From NCBI RefSeq assembly GCF_004337365.2, contig NZ_CP044016.1, positions 2,108,001 to 2,172,000 on the forward strand: a stretch of DNA of 64,000 nucleotides. The letters run 5' to 3'. Positions 34,358 through 41,754 of the stretch are shown in pieces. Source of the stretch: Rhizosphaericola mali (GTDB lineage Bacteria > Bacteroidota > Bacteroidia > Chitinophagales > Chitinophagaceae). The notes under the pieces are model-generated. The model was not told the DNA's origin, did no database searches, and worked only from the letters and a program-made list of their open reading frames with translations. Position numbers and translations under genes: made by a program. How positions within the stretch are numbered: position 1 is the stretch's first letter; the number at the start of each line of letters is the position of its first letter.

Positions 34358-35133
34358 TCGACCTTTTGAGTTATGATAAAATAGTCATTAATAGTTCTGG
34401 AGGTAAAGACTCAGTATCTGCAATTTATTCAACTGTTCAGATGGCAATTTCTCAAAACTACAATATTGACAACATTATCATTTCTCATCAAGACTTGAAA
34501 ATTTGTGAATGGCCAGGTACTTTGGATTTGGTCAAAAAACAAGCTACATTTTTTGGAATCAGAAATGTAGTTATCAATAGTAGAGATGAATCAATACTTG
34601 ACTATGCCTTAAGAAGAGGTAAATGGCCATCCTCCAAACAACGTTGGTGCACATCCGATTTTAAAAGAGCCGTTGGAGATAAAGTTATTACAGCTCTTAC
34701 AAGAGAATTAGAAGGCAATTTAAAAATCTTACATGTATTTGGTTTTCGAGCAGATGAAAGTTCTGCCAGAAGCAAAAAGCAAGTATTTGTAAGAAATGAA
34801 AGATTATCTACTAGAAAGCGAATAGTTGACGATTATCTGCCAATTCATGGATGGAGTGTTTTCAATGTTTGGGAGTGCATTCATGGAAATAATATTCCCT
34901 ACCATTATGCGTATGATTTAGGAATGCCAAGACTATCGTGTGCCTACTGTATTCTGGCTCCCTTCGATGCATTGGTTTTATCTGGAATTCACAACAAAGA
35001 ATTATTAATCAAATATGTTGAAGTTGAAAGAATTATTGATCACAAATTCAGAATGGATTTTTCACTTGAAGATGTTCTGAATGCAGTTAATAATGGATAT
35101 GTACCGAAAAAAATCAACAACTGGAAAATGTAA
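34354..35133 (+). CDS. PAPS-reductase-like PP-loop protein
   Basis: 259 residues. The PP-loop SGGKDS at residues 15-20 binds ATP or an adenylyl sulfate. VLHVFGFRADESSARSK and RLSCAYCILAPFDAL follow, the Cys pair resembling those of thiolation-type enzymes. This family includes PAPS reductases and the DNA-phosphorothioation protein DndC; phage members are usually unassigned. A very good Shine-Dalgarno (AAGGAGGTGG) lies 4 bp upstream. A role in nucleic-acid or nucleotide thio-modification is only a hypothesis. Confidence 0.8.
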   Translation: MIDLLSYDKIVINSSGGKDSVSAIYSTVQMAISQNYNIDNIIISHQDLKICEWPGTLDLVKKQATFFGIRNVVINSRDESILDYALRRGKWPSSKQRWCTSDFKRAVGDKVITALTRELEGNLKILHVFGFRADESSARSKKQVFVRNERLSTRKRIVDDYLPIHGWSVFNVWECIHGNNIPYHYAYDLGMPRLSCAYCILAPFDALVLSGIHNKELLIKYVEVERIIDHKFRMDFSLEDVLNAVNNGYVPKKINNWKM

Positions 35134-35139
35134 ATTAAA

Positions 35140-35565
35140 ATGGCTAAACAACACTACACAATAGAATCATTCAGAGATACGCCTGCTGGTAGGCTTCCAT
35201 CCAACGCCCACATTTTTGGAGAAAAGCACTCTAAGGAAAAGAAATCAAAAGCCAGAAAGAAGGAACCTAAAGCCCTAACCGAACTCAAAAACGTTTTAGA
35301 TAGTTTGGAAATCGAATACGTTGAAGAACATAGGTTTCATGAATACCGAAAGTTTCGCTTTGATCTGGCTATCCTTGACCGCAAAGTTGCAATTGAATAT
35401 GAAGGTGTCATGAGTAAGAAAAGCCGCCATACAACGGTAAATGGCTACTCAGTAGATGCAGACAAATACAACCTCGCTCAATCAATGGGATGGACAGTTC
35501 TTCGATACACAGTTATTAATTACAAAAATTTTGAAAACGATATTAAATCACTATTAAATAAATAA
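35140..35565 (+). CDS. Restriction-like (PD-(D/E)XK) endonuclease domain protein
   Basis: 141 residues. FRFDLAILDRKVAIEYEG carries a D...E-x-E core, and HTTVNGYSVDADKYNLAQ then WTVLRYT completes a Vsr/DUF559-like nuclease fold. The N-terminal third is basic. It may be the Holliday-junction or structure-specific nuclease of the phage. Confidence 0.65.
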   Translation: MAKQHYTIESFRDTPAGRLPSNAHIFGEKHSKEKKSKARKKEPKALTELKNVLDSLEIEYVEEHRFHEYRKFRFDLAILDRKVAIEYEGVMSKKSRHTTVNGYSVDADKYNLAQSMGWTVLRYTVINYKNFENDIKSLLNK

Positions 35566-35568
35566 ATC

Positions 35569-35910
35569 ATGTTAAAACAACAAGTTAAAATCTTCAAATC
35601 AAATGAATGCGATGCCGAAACAGAAGTAAATATCTTCCTTAACGAAATATGTCCAATGGCAAGTACCGTAACTCCAGTATATAACGGAATTTTAGGAGGA
35701 ATTGATTTTGTTGTAGTTTATTGTGTAAATACTGATGAAGCAATTGATATTGAAAAAATAAAAGCCAAAGCGGAGCAATGGGATGCACTTTATTCCAGAA
35801 TTGAGAAATATTATTTCGATGAAAATGGAGATCCTTTGCCAGAAGATTTTGAAGGTGATGGATTGATATCAATTGGTGAAGCCGCTGCATCTGCATTTGG
35901 ATTCTTTTAA
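35569..35910 (+). CDS. Hypothetical phage protein
   Basis: 113 acidic residues, 3 bp after the nuclease gene. No domain is recognised (ends ISIGEAAASAFGFF). It is followed by a strong palindromic terminator and closes the rightward operon. Confidence 0.5.
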   Translation: MLKQQVKIFKSNECDAETEVNIFLNEICPMASTVTPVYNGILGGIDFVVVYCVNTDEAIDIEKIKAKAEQWDALYSRIEKYYFDENGDPLPEDFEGDGLISIGEAAASAFGFF

Positions 35911-35918
35911 AAACAAAA

Positions 35919-35936
35919 GGTGTCGAATTCGACACC
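35919..35936. terminator. Perfect palindromic terminator
   Basis: GGTGTCGAATTCGACACC is perfectly self-complementary over 18 bp and has A-rich sequence on its left and right. It separates the rightward operon from a convergent leftward gene and can act on both strands. Confidence 0.7.
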
Positions 35937-35950
35937 ATTAAAAAACAATA

Positions 35951-36226
35951 TTATTCTCCTGGAGTATCATCATATTGCATAAGCATATATTTCCCTCTCT
36001 CGGAAATTTCCCAAAGAGATAATGCGGATTTCATGACACGATCTACAATTGGAGAACCTATACTGTTATGCCCAATTATGTTAGTCTCAAATCTAACTAT
36101 ATACTGATGATCACTTTCAAATTGACGAAATTCAAACAAACCATTTGTTCGTAATACTAAGGAATCAAGTCTGCCATCAACGTGATTCTCTAATAAATTT
36201 ATTAATTGGCTTTTAGACGGCTGCAT
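35951..36226 (-). CDS. Hypothetical protein, accessory region
   Basis: 91 residues, soluble (SKSQLINLLENHVDGRLDSL, VDRVMKSALSLWEISERGKY). It is leftward and convergent with the preceding operon over a shared terminator. The family is not recognised. It starts a region of genes on both strands. Confidence 0.45.
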   Translation of the reverse strand: MQPSKSQLINLLENHVDGRLDSLVLRTNGLFEFRQFESDHQYIVRFETNIIGHNSIGSPIVDRVMKSALSLWEISERGKYMLMQYDDTPGE

Positions 36227-36250
36227 ATTTTTTATTCAAAAATACAAATC

Positions 36251-36568
36251 ATGACCGCAAAATCATTCAAAATATTAATTCCTTCAGAGTCATTTATCAA
36301 GAAGTCTGCTAACTACACATTTATCAATGCTGTAATAAGGCACATCCATTTTACAAGTGACAATGTAATGAAAGTAGATGATCACAGTCTATGTACTTTT
36401 GATTCTCAGTTTAAAAACCATCCAGAAGAAATTTGTGTGTTCTCTGACAATCTTTCAACGCTTAGGACAATCCTAAGATCTGTACCAAGGCAACCCGTTG
36501 TTTTACAATTTGATAGTACAACCGGAGATGACGACATTTATAAAATTTCTGTTACCGTTCAAATTTAA
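36251..36568 (+). CDS. Hypothetical protein, accessory region
   Basis: 105 residues from ATG at 36251; an upstream TTG is less likely. Soluble and beta-rich at the end. It starts 24 bp from the divergent gene and its end overlaps the next leftward gene by 4 bp. No family is recognised. Confidence 0.45.
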   Translation: MTAKSFKILIPSESFIKKSANYTFINAVIRHIHFTSDNVMKVDDHSLCTFDSQFKNHPEEICVFSDNLSTLRTILRSVPRQPVVLQFDSTTGDDDIYKISVTVQI

Positions 36569-36771
36569 TCAAATGACATGTGAGTATATGTTATTTCGCA
36601 TTTTACATCATCTATTTTCCTAATTTTATTGCAATGAAATATCGCACCTTTTTTCATTTTTACTATAATAGGAAGTAGCTCAGTTTTAGGATTCTCTAAA
36701 TATTTTAGTGGTTCAGATTCATTAATTGTAACAATTCTATCTGTAAGCAATTCAGTAACGTAGTAGTCCAT
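36565..36771 (-). CDS. Small hypothetical protein, accessory region
   Basis: 68 residues, soluble (DYYVTELLTDRIVTINESEP, LLPIIVKMKKGAIFHCN). Leftward, convergent with its left neighbour and divergent from the gene at 36797. Unknown function. Confidence 0.4.
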   Translation of the reverse strand: MDYYVTELLTDRIVTINESEPLKYLENPKTELLPIIVKMKKGAIFHCNKIRKIDDVKCEITYTHMSFD

Positions 36772-36796
36772 ATTTTAAATTTTAACTCCAAATATA

Positions 36797-37183
36797 ATGA
36801 ACAATCAAATATCCTTATTCGATACTCCAGAAGAAACTAGTCCAGTGATTCCAAAGCAAGAAACTCCCAAAGTGGACGAAAAGCCAAAGGATAAACCAAA
36901 AATAGTCCAGCCGCCAAAAGTTGAAACCATTCCAAACGATCAACTCACGGAAAAACAAAAGAAACTACTCCCCGACCGAATGAAAATTGGCAAATTCATT
37001 CGTGACTGGGAAGCGATAGAAATCCCAATTTGTAATGATCCTGATGCAAAAAGGATTATTGCCTTCATTCATGGCAGCATGGGTTTAATGAAATCCGAAC
37101 TTTATGTATACATGAACCGATTAGGTTACACAGATCATTTGGAAGTTAGTGAGCCAAAGAAATATGATGTGAAAGGAGGTTAA
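36797..37183 (+). CDS. Phage protein with N-terminal clamp-binding motif
   Basis: 128 residues. Q4-I-S-L-F8 matches the QxxLF sliding-clamp motif, followed by a Pro/Lys-rich linker (PKVDEKPKDKPKIVQPPKV) and a helical C-terminal part (KIGKFIRDWEAIEIPI). This is the layout of a protein tethered to DnaN by a flexible arm. Function otherwise unknown. Confidence 0.6.
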   Translation: MNNQISLFDTPEETSPVIPKQETPKVDEKPKDKPKIVQPPKVETIPNDQLTEKQKKLLPDRMKIGKFIRDWEAIEIPICNDPDAKRIIAFIHGSMGLMKSELYVYMNRLGYTDHLEVSEPKKYDVKGG

Positions 37184-37249
37184 ATTTAAATTTTACAATA
37201 TGAAATACAGTATTTGTTTAAAATTATATATTTGAAAAAATTAAACAAA

Positions 37250-37879
37250 ATGACCCCTCAAAAAATAACATTTACAGTAACTAAATTTATTGATTCTTTA
37301 AATGCCACACATGAACCAATTCTACTAGATGTTGAAGCAGAAGAAGGTGCTGAAGAAAGAGATTGCTTTCCCGTAGTTCAAAAGAAGGTAGAAAAAGAAG
37401 GTGGTCGTATGATAATGGGGTGGCAAATCTGGCAATTCAAAGATCTATATATTGAAGCTGAATGTCACGCTGTATGGGAGGATAAAAATGAAGACTTACA
37501 TGACATTACGCCTAAACCAGAAAGTGTAAAAAAAATTCTATTTGTGGAAGATTCAAATTTGATTTATGATGATAAACAAATAGAAAATATTATACTAAAT
37601 ACTAGTAATAATAAATTAGTAGATGATTTAATTGAAGTAAGTCATGCAATCTTTAAATTTGATAACAAAGGTATCCGGGCAGAAACATATAATCTTTCGG
37701 ATATTTTAAATTCAGAACAAGTAGATTATAAAACATACCTATGGACAATGAGAGAAATGATAACTAGTATTCTTCAAAATAAAGGTAGTAGAAACTCAAA
37801 ATGTCCATGTAATTCAGGAAAAAAATTTATTGAATGTCACAGGAAAGGATTTGAAACAAAAATTAAGTTAGACTTATAA
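37250..37879 (+). CDS. SEC-C motif protein
   Basis: 209 residues from ATG at 37250; an upstream in-frame TTG would add 12. The C-terminal CPCNSGKKFIECH is a SEC-C zinc-binding motif (C-x-C...C-H), found in SecA tails and many phage and host proteins where it may contact RNA or other proteins. The rest is acidic and not recognised. Confidence 0.7.
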   Translation: MTPQKITFTVTKFIDSLNATHEPILLDVEAEEGAEERDCFPVVQKKVEKEGGRMIMGWQIWQFKDLYIEAECHAVWEDKNEDLHDITPKPESVKKILFVEDSNLIYDDKQIENIILNTSNNKLVDDLIEVSHAIFKFDNKGIRAETYNLSDILNSEQVDYKTYLWTMREMITSILQNKGSRNSKCPCNSGKKFIECHRKGFETKIKLDL

Positions 37880-37955
37880 TTCTATTGGTTAACCAAAAAA
37901 TTTGTATCAATACATATTATCCGTTCAATGTATTTCAGCTTAAGCGAACTCAAAA

Positions 37956-37971
37956 TATGTATTGGTACATT
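37956..37971. repeat. 16-bp direct repeat, copy 1
   Basis: TATGTATTGGTACATT, identical to 38439-38454. A near-inverted copy (GTATCAATACATA) lies about 50 bp to the left. The two copies flank the leftward exported-protein gene. Confidence 0.6.
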
Positions 37972-37992
37972 CTGTATATCAGTAGTCTTTAA

Positions 37993-38388
37993 CTAATAAA
38001 TTCTAATTACCATTTTTTTATCATTATCAAAGTTCCATTGTACCTGCCACATTCTCCCATCAAATTGATCTAGCAATAAAAAGTTATATATGTTAGTTGT
38101 TGGATATAGAAAAAATCTACCATTCCTTTCTTCTCTTTCAGATACAAGTGATGTGTAAGATAGAGTTGACTCAAATCTATGATCCGAATCAGCTCCCCAC
38201 TGGACTTGCGACATTTGCCCATTTCTAGTATTTAATTTGATGAAATTATACATATTTTTTGTGGCAAATAATCGATAAACAACCGAACTATCCGTAGATA
38301 TATTTTGAACTGGGATTTGTGGTTCGGTTTGAGAATATGAGCTTTTTGCAAAGAATAAAATAACCAAGGTGATTAATCTGGCTTTCAT
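37993..38388 (-). CDS. Exported protein with two QVQW repeats
   Basis: 131 residues. A signal peptide (LITLVILFFAKSSYSQ) is followed by two related repeats: a first around YNFIKLNTRNGQMSQVQW and a second around YNFLLLDQFDGRMWQVQW. It is an exported accessory protein of unknown function. It is bracketed by 16-bp direct repeats, suggesting a cassette or shared regulatory sites. Confidence 0.7.
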   Translation of the reverse strand: MKARLITLVILFFAKSSYSQTEPQIPVQNISTDSSVVYRLFATKNMYNFIKLNTRNGQMSQVQWGADSDHRFESTLSYTSLVSEREERNGRFFLYPTTNIYNFLLLDQFDGRMWQVQWNFDNDKKMVIRIY

Positions 38389-38438
38389 GATGCGTTTTTA
38401 AGGGTTTCAAAAAAAATAAAGAAGTGTGAAGATACAAT

Positions 38439-38454
38439 TATGTATTGGTACATT
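38439..38454. repeat. 16-bp direct repeat, copy 2
   Basis: The same TATGTATTGGTACATT sequence, 483 bp from copy 1. It lies in the divergent region between the leftward exported-protein gene and the rightward zinc-ribbon gene, where it could be a promoter or operator for either. Confidence 0.6.
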
Positions 38455-38484
38455 TAATTCGTAGCTTTATAAAAACCAAAACCT

Positions 38485-38664
38485 ATGTCAGAATTTTGTC
38501 CTAAATGTGCACCCAAGTTTGGAATGGAGCCAGAACATCTTTACGAAGGTGAATTTTGCGAAGAATGTAGTATCCCTGGAACGCCCACAAAATGGCAATT
38601 GTTTGTGAGATGGATAAAAAACTATTTAGTCCGGCTTATATATAAGAAATATCATAGCAAATAA
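38485..38664 (+). CDS. Small zinc-ribbon protein
   Basis: 59 residues. It contains FCPKCAP and FCEECSIPG, two CxxC pairs suited to one zinc ion, followed by a basic, amphipathic C-terminus (WIKNYLVRLIYKKYH). It is followed by a strong hairpin. It is an isolated one-gene unit in the accessory region. Confidence 0.6.
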   Translation: MSEFCPKCAPKFGMEPEHLYEGEFCEECSIPGTPTKWQLFVRWIKNYLVRLIYKKYHSK

Positions 38665-38682
38665 AAAGTGAGCAGTAAAAAC

Positions 38683-38717
38683 AAAAATTACCATACTTAG
38701 ATTGTATGGTAATTTTT
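38683..38717. terminator. Strong bidirectional hairpin terminator
   Basis: AAAAATTACCATAC, loop of 7, GTATGGTAATTTTT: a 14-bp perfect stem with A and T runs at the ends. It separates the rightward zinc-ribbon gene from the leftward gene at 38748. Confidence 0.85.
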
Positions 38718-38747
38718 GAATTAAAATAAACAATTGAAATTTAATTT

Positions 38748-39143
38748 TCAATAAGCGACAGCACCCAAAATAGATATATTGTAATATCCATAGCCACCTA
38801 CTAGAGAACCTAAAACAACTCCATTATTAGAAGTACCACTACTTCCATGATTAATTGTATATGAATAATCTGATCCATCTGAGGAAAACATAGTTACACT
38901 ATAACTAGCACTATTAAGTGTAACGTCATAAAACCATTGGTTTGTATTTGCAGGAACCGAAGCACTAAATGCAAAAGTATTAATGTTGTTATAAATATCA
39001 ATACTAATTGCAACGTCAGAATTATTCTGTATATAAACAGAATTTACTGGTGGAGCAGAAATCAATTCTTGAAATATTGATTTTGCATTTGATACGAAAC
39101 TAAAAGATAAAAATACCAAAATAAAGAGTGTGATCTTTCTCAT
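38748..39143 (-). CDS. Exported beta-rich hypothetical protein
   Basis: 131 residues. A signal peptide (ITLFILVFLSFSFVSNAKS) is followed by a mature part rich in Ser, Asn, Gly and Tyr with alternating hydrophobics (VYIQNNSDVAISIDIYNNIN, VVLGSLVGGYGYYNIS), typical of a small beta-sandwich. A secreted moron product is likely; no family is recognised. Confidence 0.65.
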   Translation of the reverse strand: MRKITLFILVFLSFSFVSNAKSIFQELISAPPVNSVYIQNNSDVAISIDIYNNINTFAFSASVPANTNQWFYDVTLNSASYSVTMFSSDGSDYSYTINHGSSGTSNNGVVLGSLVGGYGYYNISILGAVAY

Positions 39144-39356
39144 TTTCAGAAGTTTTAAGTTAATAATACACCTAAGTTAAGTAGTAAATAATTTACTATT
39201 ATTAATCCTTAAAAATATTTTTAATTGTAATATACTTTATATTGAATATTAAGTACAAATGATGAACTCATATAAATGTGCCTTTATACTTTAATTACAT
39301 AGTCATATATTCGTGTTTTAAATTAAAACTAATAGATATATACTTCTAAATAATTT

Positions 39357-39785
39357 ATGATGAGAAATGCGATAAAATCTCTTTTTTTATTATCTACTGT
39401 CATTTTATCTTGTTCAAAAGATAAAATTAAATCTGACGACATATTTAGCAATAACTTAATTGGAACATGGAGAATTGATTCAGGTTTTCAGTATCATAAT
39501 AATCCAGATCCGATGAATTATAATTGGACTTATAAAGAAGCACCAACTTTATTCACCTTTAATAAAGACGGTAGTTATATAGGTACAGGATATTATGAAT
39601 ATAATGATGTGTCAACCTATACGATATTAGATAGTATAGTAATTACGAGAAGTATAAATACAGAACTGTTTCGATTCAAAATAAATTATCTGATCAAAAC
39701 GAACAGTCAAATCGCGGTTTATAGTAATATTTCACCTTATCCAAATAGAGACTCCCTGATTTTATATATGACTAAGATTAAATAA
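39357..39785 (+). CDS. Lipoprotein, lipocalin-like
   Basis: 142 residues. FLLSTVILSC is a signal with lipobox (VILSC). The mature part LIGTWRIDSGFQ and LFTFNKDGSYIGTGYYEY matches the WxL...F..DGx pattern of Bacteroidota lipocalin-like domains. It probably sits in the outer membrane. It is a single gene with terminators on its right, typical of a lysogenic-conversion cargo. Confidence 0.75.
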   Translation: MMRNAIKSLFLLSTVILSCSKDKIKSDDIFSNNLIGTWRIDSGFQYHNNPDPMNYNWTYKEAPTLFTFNKDGSYIGTGYYEYNDVSTYTILDSIVITRSINTELFRFKINYLIKTNSQIAVYSNISPYPNRDSLILYMTKIK

Positions 39786-39788
39786 AAA

Positions 39789-39814
39789 GGTCTATCTGTA
39801 GATACAAATAGACC
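39789..39814 (+). terminator. Terminator after the lipoprotein gene
   Basis: GGTCTAT and ATAGACC with a 12-nt loop that can fold further, 4 bp after the stop. A short T run is missing on the right, so it is moderate. Confidence 0.55.
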
Positions 39815-39912
39815 CGCACTTAATAATTTAGAAGGGGCGTAAATATATAATTATTTAGTATTTATTTCATATCTTCATTAAGCATATTTACAATATTCTA
39901 TATTTTAACACT

Positions 39913-39942
39913 AGGTCTTGAATATCCATTCAGGACCTTTTT
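39913..39942 (+). terminator. Orphan intrinsic terminator
   Basis: AGGTCTTGAAT, loop ATCC, ATTCAGGACCT (11 bp with one wobble) followed by five T. No gene lies immediately upstream, so it may end a non-coding RNA or read-through from the lipoprotein gene. Confidence 0.7.
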
Positions 39943-40144
39943 AATTCCATCATTTTAAACGATAGAATTAAAAAATCCAAGCGTAGAAACACCTGGATTT
40001 ATCCATTCTGAATCATATCAAATCATAAGTCTTAGTGTATAAACACAATGACGTAATTTTTATAATGTTATGCTTTGTGAAATTACGAATATTATAAATA
40101 AAAAATAATTTAATACTTTCACATGGGTTTTATAGGTTTTGGTC

Positions 40145-40201
40145 GAGCCGCGTTGTGTCTACATTGCGGCTCTTGTAATTAATATGAGTTATTAATTACA
40201 A
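40145..40201. repeat. Adjacent pair of inverted repeats
   Basis: GAGCCGC...GCGGCTC (40145-40172) is followed without a gap by TTGTAATTAAT-ATGAGTT-ATTAATTACAA (40173-40201, perfect 11-bp arms). Together they could form a structured RNA or mark protein-binding sites. Confidence 0.5.
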
Positions 40202-40554
40202 AATGAATTTAATGAATTTCAATTAGTTGAAATAAAAAAATATGGTTGTCCAAATTGCTGCGTTTTCTCATATTTTCCAGCTACCAAATATAATAAATCG
40301 ATGATATCTGAATAATAGTGTTACATTACATAAAATAGATAGGTATTATTCATAATGTTTCATTACATAATACCGACAAGTTTCCTATCTGTTACGCCCG
40401 ACTTTTCTAAGTTGGGTTTGTCATATACTCAAATTTACGATTTTTTTTAGCTAAATCAAACGATTCGCGAATGAATAAGGTATTCTAAAATTAAATCGAA
40501 CATGATTGTATTATTAACTGTTAAATGATTATAGGTAAAATTCCTATAATTTAT

Positions 40555-40800
40555 ATGATAAAATATAAAAGTTTAGAATCATGGCTTTGGCTCTTATTAT
40601 ATCTTATTTTTAATTTCATAATATGTTGGCTAGCTAGTTATGCCAAGTGCAAAATATAATTGCTCTATTGCAATAAAAATGTTAATTTAGAAGAATTACA
40701 AAAACCCTTTAATATTAATCATATGATCTTATCAATTATTATCTGTTCCTTATTAGCTGTTTATCTTGGAATAACGTCAAGGCCCAAAAAAAGTAAATAA
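40555..40800 (+). pseudogene. Small membrane-protein frame split by an in-frame TAA
   Basis: From ATG at 40555 a frame of 34 codons with a membrane helix (WLWLLLYLIFNFIICWLASY) ends at TAA 40657-40659. The same frame then continues open for 46 codons with a second hydrophobic stretch (MILSIIICSLLAVYLGI) to TAA at 40798-40800. A two-helix protein broken by one stop is the simplest reading; two tiny genes are the alternative. Confidence 0.35.
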
Positions 40801-40803
40801 AAA

Positions 40804-40830
40804 GCCCTTCACATAAAAATGTAAAGGGGC
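40804..40830. terminator. Hairpin terminator before the convergent gene
   Basis: GCCCTT plus ACAT paired with ATGT plus AAGGGGC around an AT loop, directly after the stop at 40800. The phrase AAGGGGCGT also appears near 39,834. Confidence 0.5.
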
Positions 40831-40871
40831 GTGAATAATCACTATCAATTAGTTCAATAAAGATATACAAT

Positions 40872-41120
40872 TTATTGTGTTATTGTTTCTTTCAAAACTG
40901 CTTCAATTTCTTGAAGCCCAACAATCGAACCTTTATAAGTTGGATTACCAGCATTTTCGCCAGCTCGCAGTAACATTGTATTAATTGATTTCTCTAAATT
41001 ATGAGAAACTGTTGCCGCGTTAATTCTAAACTCTCCCTTTGGAATTTGCACCGATTCAAAATAGGACTTCAAGCGCTCAAGCTCAGCCATCCACTCCGTT
41101 TTGCTATTATAATTGATCAT
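40872..41120 (-). CDS. Small protein resembling DUF6965
   Basis: 82 residues from ATG at 41120; a TTG nine bases upstream is possible. The pattern WMAELERLKSYFESVQIPKG, FRINAATVSHNLEKSINTML and AGNPTYKGSIVGLQEIEAVL is like the short DUF6965-type phage proteins with an Asn-Pro-Thr motif. It is leftward, divergent from the terminase operon. Confidence 0.55.
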   Translation of the reverse strand: MINYNSKTEWMAELERLKSYFESVQIPKGEFRINAATVSHNLEKSINTMLLRAGENAGNPTYKGSIVGLQEIEAVLKETITQ

Positions 41121-41178
41121 GCCGCGCAAGGTAAGTGAGAATTGGATTTAATTATAATGAGAATGTAAAAAATCAATG

Positions 41179-41209
41179 CTAAATATTTTAGCAATTTGAA
41201 TTATTTTTG
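41179..41209 (+). promoter_or_regulatory. CTAA-N5-TTAG site and promoter of the terminase operon
   Basis: CTAAATATTTTAG (41179-41191) inside the wider palindrome TGCTAAATATTTTAGCA, followed 10 nt later by the -7 box TATTTTTG (41202-41209). The gene's ATG is at 41217, giving a very short or absent leader. The same inverted repeat occurs at two other late-gene starts. Confidence 0.6.
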
Positions 41210-41216
41210 CTATACA

Positions 41217-41753
41217 ATGGCTGCACCAAAAAATAATCAGTTCTGGAAACAAAGATCAAAGCACGGATGTGATAAGTTATTTACCACGCCAGAATTATTG
41301 TGGGATGCAGCTTGTGAATACTTCACATGGATTGAATCAAATCCGCTTATCGAAATAAAATACGAAAATGGTAAAAGACGTCGATTACCAAAGATGAGAG
41401 CTATGTCAATGAAAAGCTTATGTTTTTTCCTTAAAACAAATGAAGCTTATTTTAGACAATTCAAGCAACGTATTGATAATAAAGACGATAAGTTATCAAA
41501 AGATTTCGCTACTATCATTGCAGATATTGAAACCGTAATTTTTGCCCAAAAATTTGAAGGTGCTGCAGCTGGATTTTTGAAAGAAAATATAATTAGTCGT
41601 GAACTCGGATTAGCAGATAAATCAGATGTGGATCATACAAATAAAGGCGAAAAGTTTGTTAGCCAGGAAGCGCCACAAATTATTGTGCAATATGGTACCG
41701 CTCCACCTTTGGCATCCAGCGAAAATGATATAGATACAAAAAAGGAGGTGTAA
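41217..41753 (+). CDS. terS: Terminase small subunit
   Basis: 178 residues from ATG at 41217; a TTG at 41196 would place it over the promoter. The sequence APKNNQFWKQRSKHGCDKLF, TPELLWDAACEYFTWIES and SLCFFLKTNEAYFRQF is the phage DNA-packaging protein family that recognises the packaging site through a helix-turn-helix. It ends 1 bp before terL, with an AAGGAGGTG ribosome site in its last codons. Confidence 0.82.
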   Translation: MAAPKNNQFWKQRSKHGCDKLFTTPELLWDAACEYFTWIESNPLIEIKYENGKRRRLPKMRAMSMKSLCFFLKTNEAYFRQFKQRIDNKDDKLSKDFATIIADIETVIFAQKFEGAAAGFLKENIISRELGLADKSDVDHTNKGEKFVSQEAPQIIVQYGTAPPLASSENDIDTKKEV

Positions 41754-41754
41754 A

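Larger units (their letters stand above)
39786..40554. other. Non-coding stretch with several hairpins
   Basis: About 0.77 kb without a convincing gene. It holds a terminator at 39789-39814, another at 39913-39942, a hairpin near 39975-40003 (AAATCCA...TGGATTT), an adjacent pair at 40145-40172 and 40173-40201, and CCCGACTT-TTCT-AAGTTGGG near 40396. The longest open stretch is 31 codons (from about 40,354). It may hold small RNAs or decayed genes. Confidence 0.5.
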
